Positions 1-7,649 of a stretch of DNA of 56,673 bases are shown here, piece by piece. The DNA is from an uncultured Eubacterium sp. (GTDB lineage: Bacteria > Bacillota > Clostridia > Lachnospirales > Lachnospiraceae). Made by a program: the position numbers and the translations under genes. Positions within the stretch are counted from its first letter, which is position 1. Each line of letters opens with the position of its first letter. The notes beneath the pieces were generated by a model that made no database searches, was not told the origin of the DNA, and was given only the letters and a program-made list of their open reading frames with translations. The DNA lies in NCBI GenBank assembly GCA_937915825.1, contig CALGGT010000043.1:1-56673 (forward strand). The letters run 5' to 3'.

Positions 1-1
1 T

Positions 2-1153
2 CTTAAAAGAGCCTTTGAAACTGCACATCTTGTTCTCGGTGAACTAAAAGAGCAGCCTGAAATCATAATAGATGACAGCTATGAATATCCTGATGCTCCG
101 GCAGCTATGCTAAATGATGATACTATACCTGCCGAAATTGTCTTTGACCGGGCAACCAATCATGTATATCTTCCCAGGTCTGATTCAGGCAAAGCGATCC
201 ATATTGAACGCGAAACCTACAATGATATGAAAGAGCAGCTTAAAAGCAGTCCCTCAGCCAATCTGCACAAAATGCCGGAAAGAGAGACATCGGATTTCAG
301 GCAGAAAAAAGGCTACAAAAAACTGCTCGCCAATTACTCGGCATCATTAAAATCCACCAGAAATATCTTTGCCCGGATAAAAGAAGGAGAAAATATCAGT
401 GACTCTGAATTTGTTTCCGTTGTTGATACAGCCTTTGATATGGACAACGGCTCCTTTTCCCTTTTTGAATGGTTTAATATCATAAGAGACTTAAACGACC
501 CCATATATGCGCAGGGATTAAATGCAGCCCTTCTCTGCAGGGCCCTTGGAAAATGGCTCTCATTACCGGAGGCAGATTGCAACATCCTGGCGGTCTGCGG
601 TTTTCTGCATGATATCGGTAAACTTACAATTGATCCGGAAATCCTAAACAAACCCGGGGGGCTTAGTAATGACGAATTAACCATCATACGCTCTCATCCG
701 ATGGCAGGCTTTGATATGGTCAAAACTCTAGAAATAGATCCAAGAGTTAAAAAGTCCATTCTACAGCACCATGAAAGAAATGACGGCAGCGGTTATCCTT
801 TCCACAGAAAGCAGGATGAAATCCATCCCTTTGCTCAGATTACCGCTATCTGCGACGTGTATATAGCAATGACTTCCGGCAGAAGCCATCGCAAATCCCT
901 ATGCCCGTTTGATGTTATGCATGAGCTCGAAAAAACCGGAATGGCTGAGTTTAACGGCAGATATCTTTTCACCTTCCTTGAAAACATAGCTACCGCATAC
1001 CAAAAGAGTACGATAATACTTAATGACGGCAGATACGGAAGCATAGTAATGTTAAACCGTAACAACTATTCAAGCCCCGTAGTACAGCTCGAAGATGATA
1101 CCTTCATAGATCTCTCACAAACTCCGGAGCTTTACATAACAGGCATAAAATAA
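2..1153 (+). CDS. HD-GYP domain cyclic-di-GMP phosphodiesterase, 5'-truncated
   Basis: The reading frame is open from base 2 with no start codon that has a ribosome binding site, so the gene is cut by the contig edge; the Met at 107 is internal. Counted from that Met, the HD-GYP domain has FLHDIGKL (His/Asp pair near residue 168) and the diagnostic HHERNDGSGYP block near 221, followed by a conserved ICDVYIAMTS helix. Enzymes of this family hydrolyse c-di-GMP to pGpG or GMP with a two- or three-metal centre in the cytoplasm. The roughly 150 residues before the domain resemble no sensor I recognise. The gene ends in a hairpin shared with the convergent murA. It uses many ATA isoleucine and AGA arginine codons, unlike genes after about 2 kb, so it may come from another genome. 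Confidence 0.88.
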   Translation, partial: LKRAFETAHLVLGELKEQPEIIIDDSYEYPDAPAAMLNDDTIPAEIVFDRATNHVYLPRSDSGKAIHIERETYNDMKEQLKSSPSANLHKMPERETSDFRQKKGYKKLLANYSASLKSTRNIFARIKEGENISDSEFVSVVDTAFDMDNGSFSLFEWFNIIRDLNDPIYAQGLNAALLCRALGKWLSLPEADCNILAVCGFLHDIGKLTIDPEILNKPGGLSNDELTIIRSHPMAGFDMVKTLEIDPRVKKSILQHHERNDGSGYPFHRKQDEIHPFAQITAICDVYIAMTSGRSHRKSLCPFDVMHELEKTGMAEFNGRYLFTFLENIATAYQKSTIILNDGRYGSIVMLNRNNYSSPVVQLEDDTFIDLSQTPELYITGIK

Positions 1154-1176
1154 GACCGGAAAAATCCGGTCTTTTA
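1154..1176. terminator. Bidirectional terminator between the HD-GYP gene and murA
   Basis: A 7-bp perfect stem GACCGGA/TCCGGTC with an AAAA loop is followed by TTTTATTT on the + strand and by TTATTTTAT on the - strand. It lies between two convergent genes and can serve both. Confidence 0.8.
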
Positions 1177-1177
1177 T

Positions 1178-2470
1178 TTATGATATTCTTAATGTAAACT
1201 TCTTAATCTCTTTTTCGGATGATACCTTTTCTATGTGAGCTCCAAGTCCTGCAAGTTTTTTCTCAAAATCCTCATATCCTCTTTCAACATAGTAAATATC
1301 ATCTACTACCGTAATGCCTTCTGCCGCAAGTCCGGCGATTACAAGAGCTGCTCCGGCTCTAAGGTCAGGCGCCGCAACCCGCGCTCCGGTATATTTCTCC
1401 ACACCGTTTATTATAGCAGTATTGCCTTCTACCTTGATACTTGCGCCCATTCTGGAAAGTTCATCCACATACCTGAAGCGGTTTTCAAATATGCTTTCCG
1501 TAACTATGCTTGTTCCTTCCGAAATAGCAAGTACCGTAGTAATCTGCGGCTGCATATCCGTAGGATATCCGGGATAGGCAAGTGTCATTACCTGGGTTGA
1601 ACGAAGAGGTTTTGATGCGACAACTCTTACCGCATCATCAAATTCTTCAACTTCGCAGCCCATCTCTATAAGCTTTGCACTTGTAGCCTCGAGATGCTTG
1701 GGGATAACATTTTTTACCATTACATCTCCCTTTGTGGCTGCTGCCGCAAACATAAATGTTCCGGCCTCTATCTGATCGGGTATGATTGAGTATTCTGTTT
1801 TATGGAGCTTTTCTACGCCCTGTACTCTTATTACATCAGTACCGGCGCCCTTAATATTGGCTCCCATACTGTTTAAGAAGTTTGCAACATCTACGATGTG
1901 AGGCTCTTTGGCAGGGTTTTCAATGATCGTTTTCCCCTCTGCCATGCTGGCTGTCATCATTAAGTTGATCGTTGCTCCCACACTGGGGCAATCTAAGTAA
2001 ATATGACTGGCCACCAGACGCTCCGCTCTGGCGTCGATCTTACCATTGTGGATGGTTACGGTTGCCCCTAATTGCTCGAATCCCTTCAAATGCTGATCAA
2101 TGGGACGGGAACCGATCTGGCATCCGCCCGGCAAAGCAACCACTGCCTTCTTGTATTTTCCTAACAATGCTCCTACCAGATAATAGGAACCACGGATCTT
2201 ACGGATGGTCTCCCCATCTACGTGGTAATCTTGAATGGTACTTCCATTGATGGTAACGGTGTGATTGTCCTTATATTCAACGATAGCACCAATGCTCTCC
2301 ATGGCTTCCAGTAAAACCTGAACATCCCGGACATCCGGAAGGTTCTCGATCGTTACCGGCTCATCTGCCATAACCGCAGCTACCAAAATTCCCAACGCCG
2401 CATTTTTCGCCCCCCCAATCGCGATTTCACCTTGTAACGGGGTGCCACCTTTAATGATATAACGTTTCAT
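1178..2470 (-). CDS. murA: UDP-N-acetylglucosamine 1-carboxyvinyltransferase (MurA)
   Basis: Catalyses the first committed step of peptidoglycan synthesis, transfer of enolpyruvate from PEP to UDP-GlcNAc, in the cytoplasm. The start is the ATG at 2470 (MKRYIIKGG), with AGGAG eight bases upstream; the open frame extends further upstream but without signals. The product is 430 residues, normal for the family. GGAKNAALG holds the conserved Lys/Asn near residues 22-23, and PGGCQIGSRPID holds the catalytic (fosfomycin-target) cysteine near 115. The frame is intact, but codon use changes abruptly inside it: about the first 215 codons (down to about 1835) have no ATA among some 22 Ile codons, whereas the rest has ATA in about 10 of 19 and mostly AGA for Arg. 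The gene therefore appears to be a fusion of two homologous copies, by assembly or recombination. Confidence 0.93.
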   Translation of the reverse strand: MKRYIIKGGTPLQGEIAIGGAKNAALGILVAAVMADEPVTIENLPDVRDVQVLLEAMESIGAIVEYKDNHTVTINGSTIQDYHVDGETIRKIRGSYYLVGALLGKYKKAVVALPGGCQIGSRPIDQHLKGFEQLGATVTIHNGKIDARAERLVASHIYLDCPSVGATINLMMTASMAEGKTIIENPAKEPHIVDVANFLNSMGANIKGAGTDVIRVQGVEKLHKTEYSIIPDQIEAGTFMFAAAATKGDVMVKNVIPKHLEATSAKLIEMGCEVEEFDDAVRVVASKPLRSTQVMTLAYPGYPTDMQPQITTVLAISEGTSIVTESIFENRFRYVDELSRMGASIKVEGNTAIINGVEKYTGARVAAPDLRAGAALVIAGLAAEGITVVDDIYYVERGYEDFEKKLAGLGAHIEKVSSEKEIKKFTLRIS

Positions 2471-2499
2471 CCAAAAACTCCTATCTTCATGACTATTTC

Positions 2500-3069
2500 T
2501 TAGTTTTTTTTTCGAACCGAATAGCCAAACGTTCCAATTTTCTCTCCCAGCGGGCAATAGGCCCCGTGGGAATATGCAATCAAACCGGTGTCTTCCAGGT
2601 TGAATTTCCCGGAGTCCGTCATATATTCCTCACTGACTAATACGCCCACTACCTCTGCCATAAACATGTGATGGCTTCCTAACTTCAATACGTCTGTCAC
2701 CTTACACTCAATATTCACGGGGCTTTCTTCAATGATCGGCGCATATTCCAAATGCTTTGCCTCCCCCGGTGTAAGCTTCATTTCTTTAAATTTGTCCCAT
2801 TTTTCTCCGGAACGAACGCCGCACCAATCCGCTGCCCTTACCAGATCTCTGGTGGTAAGATTGATCACGAACTCTCCGGTATCCCGGATCAACTGGTAGG
2901 AATAACGAGAGGGACGAACCGATATGGATACCATAACCGGATCGGAACATATGGTTCCTGTCCAGGCAATGGTGAGTATGTTATTCTTCCCTTTTTTTGT
3001 GGCACAGCTGACCATAACAGCCGGCACGGGATATAACATATTTCCCGGTCTCCATTCCAACTTTGACAT
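2500..3069 (-). CDS. Flavin reductase family protein (FMN-binding split barrel)
   Basis: 189 residues beginning MSKLEWRPGNMLYPVPAVMVS, with RBS TAGGAGGGG just upstream. The pattern VPAVMVSCATK...NILTIAWTGTICSDPVMVSISVRPSRYSYQLI...GEFVINL is typical of flavin reductase-like split-barrel proteins that bind FMN and either reduce flavins or act as small redox proteins. Anaerobes often carry several of unknown substrate. It ends 29 bp before the murA start on the same strand and starts 35 bp after the upstream TPR gene, so the three genes may be co-transcribed. A specific substrate cannot be assigned. Confidence 0.8.
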   Translation of the reverse strand: MSKLEWRPGNMLYPVPAVMVSCATKKGKNNILTIAWTGTICSDPVMVSISVRPSRYSYQLIRDTGEFVINLTTRDLVRAADWCGVRSGEKWDKFKEMKLTPGEAKHLEYAPIIEESPVNIECKVTDVLKLGSHHMFMAEVVGVLVSEEYMTDSGKFNLEDTGLIAYSHGAYCPLGEKIGTFGYSVRKKN

Positions 3070-3103
3070 AAGCCCCTCCTACCGGCATTCTTATAAGCAA
3101 ACT

Positions 3104-5827
3104 TTATAAACGAACTTTATAAGCAAATTTCTTTTCCAATTCGCTGTGGTCGCTTAGAAACTCATCCATTTCTTCGTATTGTCCTTCCAACACGATCACA
3201 ACCTGGTTGCCATATTGATCCATTAACTTGCTCAGTCTGGACACACTGATTTCGGACAATTTCGGGGCATTCATCACATAGATGCATCCACCCAGGAATT
3301 TCTCGATCCATTCTTCAATGTCTACTTCCTCAAAATCCTCTGCTGCAATCTTACCGATTCCGGTTGCCTCAAAGTAGTCCATCTTACGAAGCTCTTTAAA
3401 TAACCGCTTCGCCACAGCCAGGGAAATACCTTCTTCTCCCCCTGCCAGAGCAAAATGAATGGTTTGACCTTCCTCCCGCATTCGATAGATCGTGCCCTTT
3501 AACGTACAATATCCGATTCCATTGGGGGACAATTCTTCATAAACATTGGGCTTTAACAATGCATCGGTTTGTTCCAATGTTTGTTTTCGAACCTCTTGCT
3601 GCATATTCTCCAAACTTAAGGTTTTATCCAAACTCTCAACCGGTTGTTTCCTGGCGTTCATCATTTCCAGCTGTTGATCCAGGGTAACATCCATGGTATT
3701 ATACATATCCGGATGTTCTTTGCGCAACAGGTTCCGTTCCTGATCCATAATGTTTCCGATCTGTGCCCCCAAATGTTCTCTGGTCTTCTGCGCACGCAGA
3801 TCACTTTCCGTCACCATACTATTCTCATTCACTTCCATGGATTCCAAGTCCTTATCCAGGGAAGGGATCTCCGGTTCCTTATTCGTCGCTTCTTCTACTG
3901 GATCCGGTTCCGGTTCCGATTTAGGCTTAGGCGCCACCTCTGACTCTTGAGATATTTTTTCCTTTTTACGATTCTTCTTACGTTTATTCTTTTTGGAGTT
4001 TTTCTTCCTGCTGAAAGCAGGTTGTTCCTCGACGACCTCTTCTGCCAGGTTCGACTCCGGCTCTTCCGTTTTTTCCGCCGCTTTGGTCTCTTCCACGTCC
4101 GTCTGAGGCGTCTCCACTCCTTCTTCTTCTAATTGTTCTTCTTCCCGGACCTTTTCTTCTTCAGCCGCTTCTTCTTCAAATTCAGCCAGTGTTTCGGTTT
4201 CATCTTCCGGATCCGACTCAAAATCTTCTTCCTCTGAAAAAGGTTCTTCCCCTTCTTCCTCTCCACCGATCACTGTAAGTTCCGGCGTTTCCACAAGATC
4301 TAACACATCTTCCTGGGGTTCGTCTCCCTCTCCTTCTCCCCACTCTTCCTCGGAGATCCAGAAGAAATCAACGACTCTTTTCCAGAACCCTTTTTTCTTA
4401 GGCTTATCCGGTTCTGTATTTTCCCGTGGTTCATCGGAAGAATCCGGAATTTCATCCTTTTCCGAACCGGCCTTCAATTCCGCTACTCCAACGGACGCAA
4501 CCCCTTCCGTAATGGGCTCCGGTTCCGGTCCTTCCTCGGTTTCCGACTCTTCCTCTACTTCCATTTCGTTTTCCAGCTCTTCTTCAACTTCCGCTTCGGT
4601 TTCCGGCTCTTCCTCAGCTTCCGCTTCGTTTTCCAGCTCTTCTTCAACTTTCGCTTCTTTTTCCAACTCTTCCTCAGCTTCCGCTTCGGTTTCCGACTCT
4701 TCCTCTACTTCATCCTCAACTTCCACCTTAGATTCTTCTTCATCTACAAGTTCCTCTTGTGCTTCCTCTTCTTCCGCCTCGACAGGCTCCTCTGTTTCTT
4801 CTACAGATTCTGAAGTCGTCGGATCATGTTCTGCATCATCTGCATCCAGTTCTTCAGCTTCCTGGTCTGCCTCTTCACTTGATTGATCTTGACCCGACGT
4901 TTCCTCTGCCTCCGTATCTTCTTGAGCTTCCCCGGCAGCTTCTTTATCTTCTTCCAAAGGTTCCGGATCTTCCTGGTCAGCTTCTGGAGCTTCCGCGGCA
5001 GCTTCTTGAGCCTCCGTGACAGCTTCTTGCTCGTCTTTCGGATCTTCTGCCATTGCTTCTTGCTTTTCTTCCGCTGACTCATCCACCAACACCTCTTTCT
5101 CAGGTTGGATTCCTTCCGATACTCTAGCCTCCGATACGGTGGAAGGGGAGGAAATCTCTGTGATGGTAACCGGTGCCTGCGCCACACGAATATCGCTTTC
5201 CTCTTCCTCGTACATCTCAACATCCGGAATCTTTTCTTCCTCCGGCTTCTTCCAATCGGAACTTAAGCACCGTTCTCTTAATTCCATGGCTTTGTCAACG
5301 ATCTTACCGCTGCCAAACCATATTTTCACATCTTCACATTCTTTGATGCATAAATCCCTGAGTCCTTCCATCTCATAGAGCCGGGCCAGTTGATACCCCC
5401 ACTCCTCTGTATGCTCGTTCGCCTTTAATTCTTGCAGGATTTGGATCAACTCACTGCGGGAGGCTCCCTCGGCACACAACAAACGATATTTTAATTCATA
5501 GGTATCCAGGGAATATTTTGATTTCTTCTCATATTCATAAAAAAGCTCTCTTGCTTCCTCCGTATCTCCCATACTGATCAACAACAAAATTAAACGGTAT
5601 AAAGATGGCTTGGAGCCGGTTCTTTCATATACCGTGTAATATAGTTCTTTTGCCCGATCTAATTTTTCTGCTTTCAAAAACAATTCTGCAAACTCATAAA
5701 TATCATAAATAGACGGAATCTTTTGAAAATCTAACTCTTCAATTTCTTCCATCGCATCCAGGTATTGATTCTGATCGATCAAATCATGAATTTGTTCACA
5801 TCGAATATTAATATCATATCTTCCCAT
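3104..5827 (-). CDS. TPR-like protein with long acidic low-complexity region
   Basis: Predicted 907 residues from ATG 5827 (MGRYDINIRCEQIHDLIDQ); upstream in-frame Mets fall in or next to the SRP RNA terminator and have no ribosome binding site. Residues 1 to about 200 are helical pairs resembling tetratricopeptide repeats (LFLKAEKLDRAKELYYTVYE). Residues about 220-620 are almost all Glu, Ala and Ser, including a degenerate 10-residue tandem repeat. A Lys-rich patch (KKNSKKNKRKKNRKK) follows. The last ~220 residues form a folded domain ending GGCIYVMNAPKLSEISVSRL...VVIVLEGQYEEMDEFL, which resembles the downstream half of an AAA+ module but lacks Walker A and B motifs. No signal peptide is visible, so it is probably cytosolic. 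Function unknown; a scaffold role is only a guess. Two Trp-rich segments interrupt the acidic stretch. Confidence 0.75.
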   Translation of the reverse strand: MGRYDINIRCEQIHDLIDQNQYLDAMEEIEELDFQKIPSIYDIYEFAELFLKAEKLDRAKELYYTVYERTGSKPSLYRLILLLISMGDTEEARELFYEYEKKSKYSLDTYELKYRLLCAEGASRSELIQILQELKANEHTEEWGYQLARLYEMEGLRDLCIKECEDVKIWFGSGKIVDKAMELRERCLSSDWKKPEEEKIPDVEMYEEEESDIRVAQAPVTITEISSPSTVSEARVSEGIQPEKEVLVDESAEEKQEAMAEDPKDEQEAVTEAQEAAAEAPEADQEDPEPLEEDKEAAGEAQEDTEAEETSGQDQSSEEADQEAEELDADDAEHDPTTSESVEETEEPVEAEEEEAQEELVDEEESKVEVEDEVEEESETEAEAEEELEKEAKVEEELENEAEAEEEPETEAEVEEELENEMEVEEESETEEGPEPEPITEGVASVGVAELKAGSEKDEIPDSSDEPRENTEPDKPKKKGFWKRVVDFFWISEEEWGEGEGDEPQEDVLDLVETPELTVIGGEEEGEEPFSEEEDFESDPEDETETLAEFEEEAAEEEKVREEEQLEEEGVETPQTDVEETKAAEKTEEPESNLAEEVVEEQPAFSRKKNSKKNKRKKNRKKEKISQESEVAPKPKSEPEPDPVEEATNKEPEIPSLDKDLESMEVNENSMVTESDLRAQKTREHLGAQIGNIMDQERNLLRKEHPDMYNTMDVTLDQQLEMMNARKQPVESLDKTLSLENMQQEVRKQTLEQTDALLKPNVYEELSPNGIGYCTLKGTIYRMREEGQTIHFALAGGEEGISLAVAKRLFKELRKMDYFEATGIGKIAAEDFEEVDIEEWIEKFLGGCIYVMNAPKLSEISVSRLSKLMDQYGNQVVIVLEGQYEEMDEFLSDHSELEKKFAYKVRL
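4550..4710 (-). repeat. In-frame 30-bp tandem repeat in the acidic region
   Basis: A 30-bp unit (on + about ccgcttcgttttccagctct plus ttcttcaact) recurs about five times with point differences. It encodes Glu-rich decapeptides of the type EVEEELENEA. The array keeps frame and is a likely site of length variation. Confidence 0.75.
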
Positions 5828-5848
5828 AATTCTAGAATCATCCTTAAA

Positions 5849-5878
5849 AAACATTAAATAAAAATCCGTGCGCCTCAC
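5849..5878 (-). terminator. Possible terminator of the SRP RNA
   Basis: Read on the - strand, a short CGTG/CACG stem is followed by ATTTTTATTT. It lies just after the conserved 3' end of the SRP RNA and just before the TPR gene. The stem is short, so read-through into the TPR gene is possible. Confidence 0.4.
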
Positions 5879-5883
5879 GTCGA

Positions 5884-6152
5884 ATTACTCTGGTGGAACG
5901 TTACCGACACAGTTAACTCATTTCAGGCACCCTCACGACACATAAAAATCATCGCTTAGTGCTGCTTCATTCCTGACCTGACACGGTTCACAAGTTCCTA
6001 TTGCGCAAGACCCGAAAGTCAACGCCACTTGCACCGGGCAGCTTCCCTTCGAATAACCCTCTGTAAGACATCACCCCTGCTATAGCGGATTGCAGGTTCA
6101 GGGCACCGCTAACTCCCCGGCTGCACGGAAATGTTATAACGAATTTCACCTG
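5884..6152 (-). ncRNA. ffs: Signal recognition particle RNA (large Firmicutes type)
   Basis: The - strand reads CCGTGCAGCCGGGGAGTTAG, then CGGTGCCCTGAACCTGCAAT and CCGCTATAGCAGGGG (Alu-domain blocks), then TTGACTTTCGGGTCTTGCGC, and finally GTGAACCGTGTCAGGTCAGG followed by AATGAAGCAGCACTAAG, which is the domain IV hairpin bound by Ffh. The order and roughly 265-nt length match the large SRP (scRNA) of Bacillus and clostridia, including the Alu domain absent from the E. coli 4.5S RNA. It acts in co-translational targeting of membrane and secreted proteins. The exact ends are estimated. Transcription probably starts near 6181, giving a 5' leader with a GTATGG/CCATAC hairpin that is likely processed off. 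Confidence 0.93.
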
Positions 6153-6188
6153 TATGGCTCTTCAACGCACAAAGACCCATACTCTTAA

Positions 6189-6217
6189 AGTATAAAGGTT
6201 TTTTCGTAGCATGTCAA
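6189..6217 (-). promoter_or_regulatory. SRP RNA promoter
   Basis: On the - strand TTGACA (6212-6217), a 17-bp spacer and TATACT (6189-6194) form a near-consensus sigma-A promoter. The inferred start is near 6181. Confidence 0.9.
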
Positions 6218-6244
6218 GTTTGTTATGGGATTTTATGCTAAATC

Positions 6245-6315
6245 GGCTGTGAATCGTAACCGCCCCCATCATTGGGGCTGCCGCTGTTCCGCGGGAAAGT
6301 CTTTCCGAACCGTTC
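6245..6315. repeat. Solo copy of the 16-bp terminal motif plus GC-rich hairpins
   Basis: GGCTGTGAATCGTAAC at 6245-6260 is an exact copy of the terminal motif of the dispersed element family. It lies 27 bp upstream of the SRP RNA -35 box. CCCCATCATTGGGG and further short palindromes follow, up to the stop of the membrane-protein gene. The hairpins may terminate that gene. The similarity of this GC-rich part to the family core is weak. Confidence 0.6.
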
Positions 6316-6319
6316 GGTC

Positions 6320-7153
6320 CTATTTTTTAAGATAAAATCGGGATAATTTCCCCGACAAATCCCAATCCAGTCGAAATACGGTTTTTATGATCCATATGAA
6401 AATAAATACCACCAACAGGGGGATCAGGCAAGATGTAACGATTAAAACCGCCAACGCCTCCAGCATATGATTTAAAATATTCTTCAATTCATCCATTTTT
6501 TCACTGGCGCCGTCCTTCACATTGGAAATAAGATTACTGAACCAGTTCTCGTTCGATGTATCCGAACTGTTTTCACTTTCCGATTGTTTGCTTTCCTCCT
6601 CTACGGAAGCCTCTGCCTGATCCAGGATCTCCTGAATGGAGGAACCGAAGTTCTTTTCAATATTTGACGATATCCCCACACTGATCGGGATGATCAACGC
6701 CAAGGCCACTCCAAAGAAGATCATTTTTCCACACCATTTTTGAAGGGTGTCCCTTTCCTTTCGGAACCAAGAGAAGGCAAGAACCAGTGTCGCAATGGGA
6801 ATCACCAACCGAAAGGAGATAAATCCAATGATGGTTAACATAAATTTTTCCAGATAGATTGCGCAGATCACAACTAGAAAATACGCACTGACATCTGCTA
6901 ATTTATCCGCAATCGGCGTACCTACATCCCCCGGGATCAAGGTGATCGCTGCGGATGACGCCGTTGAAACTCCTACTAATTTCAGCACTTTATCCTTGGA
7001 TTGATCTAGCGTGGTTGTAATCCGGGAATAGGTATCAATATTGGTGAGCTTATTCCCCAAAAAAATAAAGATCGTAACAGCGGCTGCTACGGATAAAATT
7101 ACAAAAATCCATTCTTTTCCTTGCGGCTTCCGAAGTGAACATTCATCTTTCAT
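6320..7153 (-). CDS. Conserved-looking membrane protein of unknown function
   Basis: 277 residues with GGAG eight bases before the ATG. Hydrophobic segments lie near residues 16-34, 88-130 (probably two), 143-162 and 233-262, giving a 4-5 pass inner-membrane protein. A soluble Ser/Glu/Asn-rich loop lies near 170-230 (EEESKQSESENSSDTSNE). I recognise no catalytic motif. The gene sits where rpoB would be expected, after the rplL terminator, and before the SRP RNA. Its adjacency to SRP RNA could hint at membrane biogenesis, but that is only positional. Confidence 0.7.
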   Translation of the reverse strand: MKDECSLRKPQGKEWIFVILSVAAAVTIFIFLGNKLTNIDTYSRITTTLDQSKDKVLKLVGVSTASSAAITLIPGDVGTPIADKLADVSAYFLVVICAIYLEKFMLTIIGFISFRLVIPIATLVLAFSWFRKERDTLQKWCGKMIFFGVALALIIPISVGISSNIEKNFGSSIQEILDQAEASVEEESKQSESENSSDTSNENWFSNLISNVKDGASEKMDELKNILNHMLEALAVLIVTSCLIPLLVVFIFIWIIKTVFRLDWDLSGKLSRFYLKK

Positions 7154-7183
7154 TCTTATTCTCCGTTTCTTCTAAATTGAGAA

Positions 7184-7216
7184 AACCCCACAGAGAATCT
7201 AACTCTGTAGGGTTTG
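7184..7216 (-). terminator. Terminator after rplL
   Basis: On the - strand AACCCTACAGAG, loop TTAGATT and CTCTGTGGGGTT form a 12-bp stem with one mismatch, followed by TTCTC. The T-run is weak. It separates the ribosomal operon from the downstream membrane protein gene. Confidence 0.7.
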
Positions 7217-7239
7217 TATCTTTCTTTTTTGACACGAAA

Positions 7240-7605
7240 TTATTTCAAAGTTACCTTAGCGCCTTCTGCTTCAACTTTCTCTTTAATCTCGTTTGCTTCG
7301 TCCTTCGAAGCGCCTTCCTTCAATACCTTGGGAGCTTCATCAACAACAGCCTTTGCTTCTTTTAAGCCAAGTCCGGTTACTTCACGAACAACCTTGATCA
7401 CTTTAACTTTGTTCGGTCCAACTTCTGTAAGCTCTACATCAAAGGAATCTTTTTCCTCTGCGCCGCCTGCTTCTCCGCCTGCTGCTGCTACTACAACACC
7501 TGCTGCTGCCGATACGCCAAACTCTTCCTCACAAGCTTTTACTAAATCGTTCAGCTCTAATACGCTCATTTTTTTAATCTCATCGATAAATTCTTGCGTT
7601 GTCAT
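7240..7605 (-). CDS. rplL: Ribosomal protein bL12 (L7/L12)
   Basis: 121 residues beginning MTTQEFIDEIKKMSVLELND. The N-terminal dimerisation helix is followed by an Ala/Gly/Val hinge (AAAGVVVAAAGGEAGG, near residues 34-50) and the C-terminal factor-binding domain with GLKEAKAVVDEAPKVLKEG. It forms the ribosomal stalk on L10 and recruits translation GTPases. RBS GGAGG precedes the ATG. It is the last gene of the rpmG-to-rplL cluster. Confidence 0.97.
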   Translation of the reverse strand: MTTQEFIDEIKKMSVLELNDLVKACEEEFGVSAAAGVVVAAAGGEAGGAEEKDSFDVELTEVGPNKVKVIKVVREVTGLGLKEAKAVVDEAPKVLKEGASKDEANEIKEKVEAEGAKVTLK

Positions 7606-7649
7606 AATTATTCCTCCATTAAAATTTTTTTATCTGTTTGATTCTGAAA

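Noticed and set aside
107..1153. Start of the HD-GYP gene at the Met at 107
   Set aside because: The frame continues open to the contig edge and no RBS precedes 107, so the true start lies outside the window.
2471..2557. N-terminal extension of MurA
   Set aside because: The frame is open upstream, but those residues have no family counterpart and overlap the stop region of the flavin reductase; the ATG at 2470 has a good RBS.
4512..4886. Ser-rich 124-residue + strand ORF
   Set aside because: It is the antisense of the Glu-rich repeat region; GAA/GAG codons read backwards give Ser/Phe runs. No RBS.
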